A stretch of 64,000 nucleotides of DNA from Lachnospiraceae bacterium (GTDB lineage Bacteria > Bacillota > Clostridia > Lachnospirales > Lachnospiraceae), in NCBI GenBank assembly GCA_017470985.1, contig JAFUXA010000010.1, positions 1-64,000 on the forward strand. The letters are read 5' to 3'. Made by a program: the position numbers and the translations under genes. Below the pieces are notes generated by a model. That model saw only the letters and a program-made list of their open reading frames with translations. It ran no database searches and was not told the DNA's origin. How positions within the stretch are numbered: the stretch's first letter is position 1; each line of letters opens with the position of its first letter. Shown here one piece after another: positions 33,644 through 41,950 of the stretch.

Positions 33644-34732
33644 ATGGATATTCAAATTAATAAAATCCCTTCACTAACCTGGAATTGGCTTCAGATGAAT
33701 GAGGTGAAGGTGGAAAATGTACAAACTTATAATAAGAAGGATAAGGAAGAATTTATTGCCAGAATAGATAATCCTGAGTCGGTTAATCATACAGTGGAGG
33801 CAGACTTTGATATTGATGCTTCTACAGGAATGGGAAATGAGATTGGTAATGTCTTAGGAGATGCATTGGTTCACACATTTGAAACAGCAACTGCAGTAGA
33901 AGAACCTGTTGTAATTGATTATAAATTCTTACAGGGCGTGAATGCTTCAAAGGTACAATTGAAAGTGGCTGCAGGGGCTGAGATGGTTGTAGTGCAGGAT
34001 TTCGCATCAGCTCTGACAGAACAGGAAGTTCAGGAGTCTCTGGCTCATGTTGATGGAAAGCCGGATAAGACCGAGGCAGCAGTGGAGACCAGATATGATA
34101 TTGCTGAGGGCGGACATCTGACTCTGATACAGGTTCAGCATCTGTCAAAGGGTGTTAGATTCTACAACAATATAGGAGGAAAGCAGGAGACAACCGGGGG
34201 CTTCACTTTGATTCAGCTGGTATTAGGTGGAGACGAATCTTATTATGGATGCTTTGCTGGCCTACAGGGATCTAAATCTACTTTTGAGAACAGAATTGCA
34301 TATCTCTTATCCGGTCAGGATAAGTTGGATATGAATTATGATATTGATCATACTGGCACCAAAACAGTGAGTGATGTGCTTGTGTCAGGTGTTATGAGAG
34401 ATGCATCCAAGAAACTCTTCAGAGGAACAATTGATTTTCACAGAGGTTGTGCCGGTGCCAAGGGCAGCGAGTTGGAAGATGTACTTCTCATGGATGAGAC
34501 TGTGAGAAACCAGACTATTCCGGTAATCCTGTGTGATGAGGAAGATGTGGAAGGAAGCCATGGTGCATCCATCGGTAAGCTTGATGAGAAGATGATGTTC
34601 TACATGAAATCCAGAGGTATCCCTGAGGAGGAAATCTATGAGATGATGGCAACAGCCAAGATAGATTCCATAGTAAATGAGATTCCATTGGAAAATGTAA
34701 GAGAAATAATAAGAGGCTACATAAGAGATTAA
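33644..34732 (+). CDS. sufD: Fe-S cluster assembly protein SufD
   Basis: SufB-related subunit of the SufBC2D complex. The core beta-helix and C-terminal segment (SHGASIGKLDEKMMFYMKSRGI) match SufD/SufB, while the N-terminal part is divergent as usual for SufD. AGGAGGAAG precedes the ATG. Located between sufB and sufS. Confidence 0.93.
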   Translation: MDIQINKIPSLTWNWLQMNEVKVENVQTYNKKDKEEFIARIDNPESVNHTVEADFDIDASTGMGNEIGNVLGDALVHTFETATAVEEPVVIDYKFLQGVNASKVQLKVAAGAEMVVVQDFASALTEQEVQESLAHVDGKPDKTEAAVETRYDIAEGGHLTLIQVQHLSKGVRFYNNIGGKQETTGGFTLIQLVLGGDESYYGCFAGLQGSKSTFENRIAYLLSGQDKLDMNYDIDHTGTKTVSDVLVSGVMRDASKKLFRGTIDFHRGCAGAKGSELEDVLLMDETVRNQTIPVILCDEEDVEGSHGASIGKLDEKMMFYMKSRGIPEEEIYEMMATAKIDSIVNEIPLENVREIIRGYIRD

Positions 34733-34762
34733 TGGGAAATATGATTAGAGAGGTAGACTGAA

Positions 34763-35983
34763 ATGACAGAATTAGATAAGAAAATCAGACAGGAATTTCC
34801 TGTATTAAGAGACCGAGAAACTGTATATCTGGACAATGCTGCTACATCTCAGAAGCCTCAGTGCGTCATAGATGCAGTCAGTCATTATTATGAATATTAT
34901 AATGCCAACCCAATGAGAGGTTTATATGATATTTCTATAGAGGCTACAGATGCTTATGAAAATGCCAGAGCCAAGGTGGCACAGTTTATAAATGCACATG
35001 TTGCATCTGAAATAATATTTACAAGAAATACTACAGAGTCCATGAACCTGTTGGCATACTCTTTAGGTGAAGAGTTGAAGGCTGGAGATGAAATTATAGT
35101 AGCTGTGACAGAGCATCATAGCAATTTCCTGCCGTGGAAGGAAGTGGCTTCCAGAAACGGTGCAACTATCGTATGGTTTGATTGCCAGGAGGATGGATAT
35201 TTAGATCCGGATACTTTGAGAGGTCTGGTAAATGAGCATACTAAACTGGTGGCAGTGACTCAACTGTCCAATGTTCTAGGAAGAATAAATGATGTGAAGA
35301 CATTTGCCAAGATTGCCCATGAGGTGGGAGCCAAGATCGTAGTTGACGGTGCTCAGTCTGTACCTCATATGCCGGTGGATGTAATTGATTTGGATTGTGA
35401 CTTCCTGGCTTTCAGTGGTCACAAGATGTACGCCCCTATGGGAATTGGAGTCCTCTATGGCAAGATGGAATTATTGAAGGATATGAAGCCTTTCCTGTAT
35501 GGCGGTGAGATGATAGAATATGTCTTCAAGGATCGTGTGAAATATGCTGATGTGCCACATAAATTTGAAGCAGGAACAGTTAATGTAGGCGGAGCCGTGG
35601 GACTGGTAGAAGCTATTAAGTATATCGAGAGTTATGGATGGGATACTATTATTTCCCGTGAAAATGAAATAACTAAATATGCAATGGAGAAAATGGCTGA
35701 GATTCCTCATGTAAATATTATTGGAAGTCAGGATTGGCATGAACATCATGGTCTGATTACATTTACCATAGATGATATACATCCTCATGATGTGGCTGCA
35801 ATTTTTGATGATGCCCATGTGGCAGTTCGAGCAGGTCATCATTGCGCACAGCCGTTGCATAAACATTTGAATCTTATGTCTACTACTAGAGTATCCTTTG
35901 CATTTTACAATACTTTGGATGATATTGATGCATTTATCAATTGCCTTAGAGGAATTCGTGCCAAGATGGGATACGAGGATTAA
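34763..35983 (+). CDS. sufS: Cysteine desulfurase SufS
   Basis: PLP enzyme that removes sulfur from cysteine and passes it as persulfide to SufU. Class II desulfurase features: YLDNAATSQKP near the N-terminus, the PLP Lys in FSGHKMYAP and the catalytic Cys in RAGHHCAQPLH near residue 360. 406 aa. AGAGAGGTAG precedes the ATG. The cysteine it consumes is made by the operon directly downstream. Confidence 0.95.
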   Translation: MTELDKKIRQEFPVLRDRETVYLDNAATSQKPQCVIDAVSHYYEYYNANPMRGLYDISIEATDAYENARAKVAQFINAHVASEIIFTRNTTESMNLLAYSLGEELKAGDEIIVAVTEHHSNFLPWKEVASRNGATIVWFDCQEDGYLDPDTLRGLVNEHTKLVAVTQLSNVLGRINDVKTFAKIAHEVGAKIVVDGAQSVPHMPVDVIDLDCDFLAFSGHKMYAPMGIGVLYGKMELLKDMKPFLYGGEMIEYVFKDRVKYADVPHKFEAGTVNVGGAVGLVEAIKYIESYGWDTIISRENEITKYAMEKMAEIPHVNIIGSQDWHEHHGLITFTIDDIHPHDVAAIFDDAHVAVRAGHHCAQPLHKHLNLMSTTRVSFAFYNTLDDIDAFINCLRGIRAKMGYED

Positions 35984-36012
35984 GTGATATAGAATGAAGA
36001 AGGAGGCCGTCA

Positions 36013-36432
36013 ATGGCAAATACATTTTATAATGAAATATTAACAGAACATAATAGAAATCCATACCATAAGCATAGTTTGGAGGGGGCGAACCTTACAT
36101 TAGAAGGTGTCAACCCAAGCTGTGGAGATGATATAATTCTCAATCTCAAGGTGGAAGATAATACTATTGTGGATGGGGCTTATGAGGGAGATGGATGTGC
36201 AATATCCCAGGCCTCTGCCGATATGATGCTGGATTTGGTTATTGGCAAGTCTGTTGAGGAGGCGATGCATCTGTCTGATATTTTCCTGCGCATGATTAAG
36301 GGCGAGACTACAGAGGAAGAGAGAAATGAATTGCAGGAAGCTTCTATATTGCAGGATATATCCCACATGCCTAGCCGTGTGAAATGTGCTGTATTGGGCT
36401 GGCATACAATGGAAGAAATGTTGTCTGAATAG
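36013..36432 (+). CDS. sufU: Sulfur-transfer protein SufU
   Basis: Zinc-bound sulfurtransferase that accepts persulfide sulfur from SufS. The three conserved Cys are seen in PSCGDD (about residue 36), GDGCAIS (about 61) and RVKCAVLGW (about 124). The 18-20 residue insertion that separates SufU from IscU is present between them. The usual C-terminal ending and length (139 aa) fit. Last gene of the suf operon, followed by a terminator. Confidence 0.93.
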   Translation: MANTFYNEILTEHNRNPYHKHSLEGANLTLEGVNPSCGDDIILNLKVEDNTIVDGAYEGDGCAISQASADMMLDLVIGKSVEEAMHLSDIFLRMIKGETTEEERNELQEASILQDISHMPSRVKCAVLGWHTMEEMLSE

Positions 36433-36436
36433 TGAT

Positions 36437-36471
36437 AGAAAGCCGTGAAAATGCGGCTTTCTAATTTTTTT
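36437..36471 (+). terminator. Terminator of the suf operon
   Basis: AGAAAGCCG (36437-36445) pairs with CGGCTTTCT (36454-36462), followed by a T tract. Confidence 0.85.
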
Positions 36472-36485
36472 GAAAATATTCCTAT

Positions 36486-36522
36486 ATTTCCTATTGACAT
36501 AGTAGGATATAAATGATATTTT
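36486..36522 (+). promoter_or_regulatory. cys operon promoter with embedded operator (site D)
   Basis: TTGACA (36494-36499), 17-bp spacer and TATTTT (36517-36522). The dyad ATTTCCTA-N6-TAGTAGGATATA (36486-36511) covers the -35 and matches suf site B at 22 of 26 positions. CCTA/TAGG arms are typical of Rrf2-family (CymR/IscR) operators. No rrf2 gene lies in the window. Confidence 0.6.
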
Positions 36523-36561
36523 ATATTCATCAGTTAAATCTGAACAAGAGAGGTGAGGAAA

Positions 36562-36669
36562 ATGAACTACACAATTAATAGAAATTTAAAAATGAATATG
36601 TGTATGTGCATGTGTTGCTGTACCAATATAACCCAAGCTAATTATTTGCCCGGGGCTCTTGAAGTGTGA
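36562..36669 (+). CDS. Cysteine-rich leader peptide, 35 aa
   Basis: A good ribosome site (GAGAGGTGAGGA) precedes an ATG that opens a 35-codon frame. Residues 14-20 read Cys-Met-Cys-Met-Cys-Cys-Cys, five Cys codons in seven. Directly downstream are alternative RNA folds and an intrinsic terminator in front of the cys genes. This is the layout of a leader peptide for transcription attenuation: scarce cysteinyl-tRNA would stall the ribosome at the Cys run and favour read-through. Met codons alternate with Cys, so methionine supply could also count. The peptide itself probably has no function. Confidence 0.75.
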   Translation: MNYTINRNLKMNMCMCMCCCTNITQANYLPGALEV

Positions 36670-36757
36670 CAAATTGCCTCGGTTTAAACAGAGGTTTTGT
36701 AATATAAATAATACCTAGCGCTTGGGAGTTCTTATTAATGATAAGAGCTCCTTTTTT
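36632..36757 (+). promoter_or_regulatory. Cysteine attenuator: antiterminator segments and terminator
   Basis: The terminator is GGAGTTCTTAT (36725-36735) with ATAAGAGCTCC (36741-36751), 5-nt loop, then T6. Two upstream segments compete with it: CCCAAGC (36632-36638, 11 nt after the last Cys codon) is complementary to GCTTGGG (36720-36726), and GGGGCTCTT (36652-36660) is complementary to the 3' terminator arm (36743-36751, one G-U). A ribosome stalled on the Cys codons leaves these free; a ribosome reaching the stop at 36667 masks them and the terminator forms. Confidence 0.7.
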
Positions 36758-36802
36758 GCTAACAAAATTACTGATGAATGTATACAGAAAGGGATTAGAA
36801 AA

Positions 36803-37978
36803 ATGAGCACATCGTTGAACACATTATTGATTCATGGAGGAGTAGATGGAGATGAGACAACAGGAGCAGTAAATGTTCCAATATATCAGACATCTACATA
36901 TAAGCAGAGTGAACTTGGAGTAAACACAGGTTGGGAGTATTCCAGAACAGGAAATCCTACAAGAGCTGCTTTGGAGAAACTTATAGCTGATTTGGAAGGC
37001 GGTGAATATGGTCTGGCTTTTGCATCGGGCCTGGCTGCAATACATACAGTTTTATCTATATTCAAGACGGGAGATAAATTACTTGTATCAGACAACATCT
37101 ACGGAGGAACTTTTAGATTGTTGGATACAGTTTTCAAACCTTTAGGTTTGGAATATGAGATAGTAGATACTTCGAATTTAGAAGCTATCGAGGATGCTAT
37201 TAAAAGAAATGATGAAGCAGCAGACTCACCAAATATTGCAGCAATATATATTGAGTCCCCTGCCAATCCACTTTTGACAATTACAGATATTGAGGCAGTA
37301 AGCCAGGTGGCCAAGAAATATGAGAAGTTACTTATTGTTGATAATACATTTCTCACACCATATTTACAGCGACCACTTCAGTTGGGAGCAGACATTGTAG
37401 TACACAGTGGAACCAAGTATCTGGGAGGTCACAGTGATACAATTGCTGGGTTTGCAGTGGTAAATGATAAGGCTATCGCAGACAGATTATATTATCTGCA
37501 AAATGCAATCGGTGGAGTTTTGGCTCCATGGGACAGCTTCCTTATGATTAGAGGAATTAAGACATTGGGAGTGCGAATGGACAGACATGTATCCAATGCA
37601 ACAACCATTGCCAAGTGGTTGCAGGAAAGCGGTTATGTGGATCGCATATATTTCCCTGGATTGGAGTCAGATCCTGGATATGAAGTTCAGAATAAGCAGG
37701 CTGATGGCCCGGGAGCAATGATTTCTTTCGTATTGAAAAGCGAGTATGACTACAAGACATTTTTCAGAGAGTTAAAACTCATTACTCTGGCAGAAAGCCT
37801 TGGTGGAGTTGAATCACTGGTATGCCATCCTGCAAGTATGACACATGCATCAATTCCTAGAGAGATTCGTCAGGAAGTAGGTATCGTAGATGAGCTTATT
37901 CGTTTCTCAGTTGGAATAGAAGATGTCAATGATTTGATTGCAGATCTGACACAGGCTATAGAAGCTTCTCGTAGATAG
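36803..37978 (+). CDS. Cystathionine gamma-lyase/synthase family enzyme
   Basis: A Cys/Met-metabolism PLP enzyme. Motifs: YSRTGNPTR near residue 55, ASGLAAI, DNTFLTPYLQRP and the PLP Lys in HSGTKYLGGHSD. 391 aa. The pairing with a cysteine-synthase-like gene resembles the mccA-mccB pair of reverse transsulfuration, which would make this a cystathionine gamma-lyase (mccB); cystathionine gamma-synthase (metB) or a homocysteine lyase cannot be excluded from sequence alone. The start at 36803 lies after the attenuator; an upstream in-frame ATG at 36722 would lie inside the terminator and is rejected. Expression should rise when cysteine is short. Confidence 0.85.
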   Translation: MSTSLNTLLIHGGVDGDETTGAVNVPIYQTSTYKQSELGVNTGWEYSRTGNPTRAALEKLIADLEGGEYGLAFASGLAAIHTVLSIFKTGDKLLVSDNIYGGTFRLLDTVFKPLGLEYEIVDTSNLEAIEDAIKRNDEAADSPNIAAIYIESPANPLLTITDIEAVSQVAKKYEKLLIVDNTFLTPYLQRPLQLGADIVVHSGTKYLGGHSDTIAGFAVVNDKAIADRLYYLQNAIGGVLAPWDSFLMIRGIKTLGVRMDRHVSNATTIAKWLQESGYVDRIYFPGLESDPGYEVQNKQADGPGAMISFVLKSEYDYKTFFRELKLITLAESLGGVESLVCHPASMTHASIPREIRQEVGIVDELIRFSVGIEDVNDLIADLTQAIEASRR

Positions 37979-37990
37979 GTGGTGATTCAT

Positions 37991-38908
37991 ATGGATGTAT
38001 TTATGAGTGTGAGAGAAATGATTGGACATACACCTATCTTGAAGCTGAACAATCTGGATTCAGATTACAAGGCGGATATATATACCAAGTTGGAGCTGAT
38101 GAATCCGGCAGGCAGTGTCAAAGATAGAGTTGGAGTATATATGTTGGAAGATGCCAAAAAAAAGGGAATCCTGCAAGACGGTGGAACTATTGTGTTGGCA
38201 ACAGCTGGAAATACAGGAATTGGTTTGGCCCTGGCTGCGCTAAATCAGGGATATGAAGTTATCTTCACTGTTCCGGAGAAATTCTCTGTGGAGAAGCAAC
38301 AGATTATGGCAGCCCTTGGAGCCAAAATAGTACATACACCTAGAGCTGAGGGTATGCTTGGTGCACAGCGCAGAGCAGAGGAGATAATGGCAGAAATTCC
38401 TGGAGCCATTTCCATAAATCAATTTCAGACTCCTGCAAATCCACAGGCTCATTTCGAGACAACAGGTCCGGAGATATATGAGCAGATGGATGGTAAGATT
38501 GATTATTTTGTAGCAGGAGCAGGAAGCGGTGGTACATTTACCGGAGTGATGAAATATCTCAGAAGCAAGAATCCTAATGTAGTTGGAGTATTGGCTGATC
38601 CGGTGGGAAGTATCATAGGCGGAGGTGAGCATGGTGATTATGATATAGAAGGAATTGGAAATGATTTCATAGCGGACACCATGGATATCACATTCGTAGA
38701 CAAGGTTATCAAGGTGACTGACGAAGAAAGCTTCGATGCAGTCAGAAGACTTGCCAGAAGAGAGGGCATAATTGCAGGTACTTCTTCAGGAGCGGCGCTG
38801 GTTGCGGCAGAGAAACTGGCAAGAGAAATAGATGGCGGCAATATAGTTACATTATTTGCCGACAGGGGAGATAGATATTTGAGTAAGGGAATATTTGATT
38901 TTGAGTAG
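37991..38908 (+). CDS. cysK: Cysteine synthase family enzyme (CysK/MccA-type)
   Basis: PLP enzyme that replaces the acetyl of O-acetylserine by sulfide to give cysteine, or condenses homocysteine with it. Motifs: PLP Lys in NPAGSVKDRVG, TAGNTGIGLA and the C-terminal SSGAALVAA. 305 aa is usual. Starts 12 bp after the preceding gene with AGGTGGTGA upstream. The acceptor substrate depends on whether the pair acts as mccAB or as metB-cysK; the sequence does not decide. Confidence 0.9.
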   Translation: MDVFMSVREMIGHTPILKLNNLDSDYKADIYTKLELMNPAGSVKDRVGVYMLEDAKKKGILQDGGTIVLATAGNTGIGLALAALNQGYEVIFTVPEKFSVEKQQIMAALGAKIVHTPRAEGMLGAQRRAEEIMAEIPGAISINQFQTPANPQAHFETTGPEIYEQMDGKIDYFVAGAGSGGTFTGVMKYLRSKNPNVVGVLADPVGSIIGGGEHGDYDIEGIGNDFIADTMDITFVDKVIKVTDEESFDAVRRLARREGIIAGTSSGAALVAAEKLAREIDGGNIVTLFADRGDRYLSKGIFDFE

Positions 38909-39013
38909 TTTACATACTACCTAATATTGGTTGAAAGATATCCTGTGGTATAGCGTGGAGTCTTTTTACATACATCATAGTAGATAAATATAAATCAAAG
39001 GAGGACAAAAACT

Positions 39014-39898
39014 ATGAAGAAAAGAACTTTATTATCATTAGCATTGGCTGCATCACTTTTATTGGGTGTGACAGCATGCGGAAGCAAAGGTGCAGAATCA
39101 GCTGATAAGGCATCAGTGAAGGACAAGGAGGTTACTGCAACATCATCAGCTTATGATTATGATGGAGAGCCAACAACAATCAAGGTGGGAGCCAATATTA
39201 CTCCTCATTCGGAGATTTTGGAAGTGGCAAAGCCTATACTTGCAGATCTTGGAATCACACTTGAGATTGTACAGTTAGAAGATTCAATTACACCAAATAC
39301 AGGTGTTATTGAGGGAAGCCTGGATGCAAATTATTTCCAGCATGTTCCATATCTGGAGCAGTTCAACGAGGAAAATGGTTCTGATCTCGTTTCCATTGGA
39401 GCAGTTCACTACGAGCCATTTGGAATCTATGCTGGTAAGACAAAGTCATTGAAGGACTTAAAGAAGGGTGCATTGGTAGCAGTTCCAAATAATGTGACAA
39501 ATGAAGCCAGAGCTCTTCTTCTGTTAGCACAGGAAGGCGTCATTACATTGAAAGAGGATGCAGGTATTGAAGCAACAGTTGCTGATATTGTAGAAAATCC
39601 ATTGAACATTCAGTTCAAGGAATTGGCACCAGAGCAGTTAGTACAGTCATTACCTGATGTAGATGTAGCTGTTATCAATGGTAACTACGCAATTGAAGGT
39701 GGCTTGAAGGTAAGTGAAGCTTTGGCAGTTGAGGCAAATGATGGACTTGCTGCTCAGACATATGGCAACATCGTTGCGACATCAAAGGATAAGCAGAATG
39801 ACAAGGCGCTTCTTACACTTGTAAAGGTACTTCAGGGAGCAGAGGTAAAGGAATATATCAATAATACTTACGATGGAGCTGTTGTTCCATTGAACTAA
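39014..39898 (+). CDS. metQ: MetQ/NlpA-family substrate-binding lipoprotein
   Basis: Binds methionine or a related sulfur compound outside the membrane for the MetNI transporter. Signal peptide with lipobox ending at Cys22 (GVTACGS). The NlpA-fold motifs are present: IKVGANITPHSEIL, DANYFQHVPYL and the conserved ALIDG-like INGNYAI. 294 aa including a signal. AAAGGAGGA precedes the ATG. The ATPase and permease genes lie downstream but are separated from it by two enzyme genes. Confidence 0.88.
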   Translation: MKKRTLLSLALAASLLLGVTACGSKGAESADKASVKDKEVTATSSAYDYDGEPTTIKVGANITPHSEILEVAKPILADLGITLEIVQLEDSITPNTGVIEGSLDANYFQHVPYLEQFNEENGSDLVSIGAVHYEPFGIYAGKTKSLKDLKKGALVAVPNNVTNEARALLLLAQEGVITLKEDAGIEATVADIVENPLNIQFKELAPEQLVQSLPDVDVAVINGNYAIEGGLKVSEALAVEANDGLAAQTYGNIVATSKDKQNDKALLTLVKVLQGAEVKEYINNTYDGAVVPLN

Positions 39899-39924
39899 TA
39901 CAGACATGAAGAGAGGGAACTGAC

Positions 39925-41118
39925 ATGATAGATTTCGAATATTACAATCCGGCGAAAATTTTGTTTGGAGTAAATAGTATAGATTCATTGGAGCAGGAGC
40001 TGGTTGCAAATGATGCACATTCTGTACTGATGGTTTATAGCGGGGAGTTCGTAAAAGAGTTAGGAATATACGATGCTGTAAAAAATATAACTGATAAGCT
40101 AGGAATTGGATTTATAGAAAATGGTCATGTAGTTCCTAATCCTTCTGTTGAATTAGTTAGAGAATTGATAGTACAAGGTAGAGAGGCCAAGGTGGATTTC
40201 GTACTGGCAGTAGGTGGTGGAAGTTCCATTGATACAGCCAAAGCTATTAGTATAGGAATACCATATGATGGTGATGTGTGGGATTTCTTTGAATCAGGAA
40301 TCGTACCTCAGCAGGTGTTGCCAATTGGTGTTATTGCAACAACTGCATCCAGCGGTTCAGAGACATCCAATGCAGCTATCATTTCCAATGGTAACTGGAA
40401 GCTGGGCTTTGAGGATAATAGAATCATACCTAGATTTGCCATTATGAATCCAGTATATACTCTGGGATTGCCAAAGTATCAGACTGCTGTAGGAATTGCT
40501 GATATACTCAGCCATTTGTTGGAGAGATATTTCTCAGATACAACAGATTCAGATACTACAGATTATCTCATTGAGGGCGCTATCAAGGCACTTATAGTAA
40601 ATGCTAATCGAATCATTGAATTGTACCGCAACAATACAGTTGAAGAGTTACAGGATTCAAGAGAATATCTTGATGCCAAAGCTCAGGTTCAGTGGTTGGC
40701 TACAGTGGCACACAATAATTTCCTTGATGCAGGCCGTAGAGCTGACTGGGCTTCTCATAGAGTAGAGCATGAACTCTCTGCTGAATACAATATTACTCAT
40801 GGAGAAGGAATGGCAGTGGTTCTATTGGCATGGATCAGATACATGGCTGACGAGAAACCATGGAGACCAGCCCTTCTGGCTTCAAGAATATATGGAGCAG
40901 ATTCATATGACTACAGTCCAAGGCAGCAGGCACTTATATTGGCAGATCGCTTTGAACAGTTCTTCAAGGAATTGGAAATTGCTACATCTTTGGAGGACTT
41001 AAATATAGATGATAGCAGATTTGAAGTTATGGCAAAGCGAGCTACCAGAAATGGTGCTGTGGGGCATTATCTGCCGATTGATGAGGCTAGATTCATTGAC
41101 ATTTTGAAGTTGGCTTAA
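39925..41118 (+). CDS. Iron-containing alcohol dehydrogenase (BdhA/YqhD type)
   Basis: Group III metal-dependent alcohol dehydrogenase. The NAD(P)-binding GGGSSIDTAKA motif is at about 95-105, and metal-ligand His residues are found in ILSHLLERYF and the later NITHGEGMAV segment. 397 aa is usual. It starts 26 bp after metQ and therefore probably shares a transcript with the transporter, an unusual partnership. Butanol or short-chain aldehyde reduction is the family's common activity; the actual substrate is unknown. Confidence 0.85.
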   Translation: MIDFEYYNPAKILFGVNSIDSLEQELVANDAHSVLMVYSGEFVKELGIYDAVKNITDKLGIGFIENGHVVPNPSVELVRELIVQGREAKVDFVLAVGGGSSIDTAKAISIGIPYDGDVWDFFESGIVPQQVLPIGVIATTASSGSETSNAAIISNGNWKLGFEDNRIIPRFAIMNPVYTLGLPKYQTAVGIADILSHLLERYFSDTTDSDTTDYLIEGAIKALIVNANRIIELYRNNTVEELQDSREYLDAKAQVQWLATVAHNNFLDAGRRADWASHRVEHELSAEYNITHGEGMAVVLLAWIRYMADEKPWRPALLASRIYGADSYDYSPRQQALILADRFEQFFKELEIATSLEDLNIDDSRFEVMAKRATRNGAVGHYLPIDEARFIDILKLA

Positions 41119-41148
41119 TGCTGGTGATTTTACTTGAGGTGTAAATTC

Positions 41149-41287
41149 GAGCTTGTCGGGTACATGTTCTACAAGCAGGTGCTTTGGAGCCGCCGGCACT
41201 TAACGAATGCGTAGCATGAGTTTAGTACCGCTGCGAGTGACAAGCAGCGAGAGCGTGCCTGCGGTAGAATATGTATCCGCCAAGCTC
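41149..41287. repeat. Structured intergenic repeat, copy A
   Basis: A 139-nt element that can fold into one long hairpin with branches. Outer arms GAGCTTG (41149-41155) and CAAGCTC (41281-41287) continue inward through GTACAT/ATGTAT, TTCTAC/GTAGAA and GCAGG/CCTGC. Inside is a stem with CACTTAACGA and GTTTAGTACC flanking a small ATGC/GCAT hairpin, and a CGCTGC/GCAGCG hairpin. The conserved core (YACTTAAYGA, TTTAGTWCC, GCTGCGA) recurs in copy B at 57241-57366. Confidence 0.65.
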
Positions 41288-41379
41288 AGCATTATAACCA
41301 AAGAAAGTAAAAGTCATGCAGCTGCTATAGCAACATACACGATAGATACATAATGTAATAGAAAAAGGAGATTAAGAAA

Positions 41380-41934
41380 ATGGCTAGAATTAAATTATTG
41401 GAATTGGAAGAAACTACAGGGGCAGAGAAGGAGAGATATGAGGAGTTGGCAGGAAGAAATGCTGTCACAAATATGAAGAGAGGCCTCTTAAATGATGCAG
41501 CTACATATGATGCATATATGGCTTGGTATACATCATGGCAGAGACTTGTAGAGGTTCTTGGCGAGAAGGATTCAGTTCTTTATGCTCATGCCATCTCTAC
41601 AACAAATTCATGCCAGTTATGCTCACTGTTCTTCATCAGTGATGTAAAGGGATTAGGATTAGATCCTCATAACTTAGAGTATGATGAGAAGGAGCAGGTA
41701 CTTAGCGAGCTTGGACAGCAGATTGTCAAGAATCCAACAGCTGTATCTGATGAATTATTTGATAGATTACGCAAGTTCTTCAGCGATGCAGAGATTGTAG
41801 TAATTGTAGGTTTTGCAGGACAGATGATTGCAACTAACAACTTTAATTCAGTATTGCAGATTGATGTAGATAAGAGATTACTTCCTATTATTGACGAGTT
41901 CAAGCCTGCAACATGGAGAGAGAATATTAAATAG
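41380..41934 (+). CDS. Carboxymuconolactone-decarboxylase/AhpD-like protein with CxxC, 184 aa
   Basis: An all-helical protein with the redox motif Cys-Gln-Leu-Cys (about 77-80) in an AISTTNSCQLCSLFF context. In AhpD the motif is CxxCxxxH; here Phe replaces the His, so classic alkyl-hydroperoxidase chemistry is doubtful. It lies between metQ/adh and metN and probably belongs to that operon. AAAAAGGAG precedes the ATG. A redox or sulfur-related role is possible; I cannot state more. Confidence 0.7.
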   Translation: MARIKLLELEETTGAEKERYEELAGRNAVTNMKRGLLNDAATYDAYMAWYTSWQRLVEVLGEKDSVLYAHAISTTNSCQLCSLFFISDVKGLGLDPHNLEYDEKEQVLSELGQQIVKNPTAVSDELFDRLRKFFSDAEIVVIVGFAGQMIATNNFNSVLQIDVDKRLLPIIDEFKPATWRENIK

Positions 41935-41950
41935 AAAGAGAGAAGATAAC

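Noticed and set aside
36523-36802. SAM riboswitch or T-box upstream of the cys genes
   Set aside because: Neither the SAM-I core nor a T-box motif (TGGNACCGCG) is seen; the Cys-rich leader ORF explains the terminator better.
36722-36802. N-terminal extension of the cystathionine lyase/synthase
   Set aside because: The in-frame ATG at 36722 lies inside the intrinsic terminator and has no ribosome site; the conserved domain starts at the ATG at 36803.
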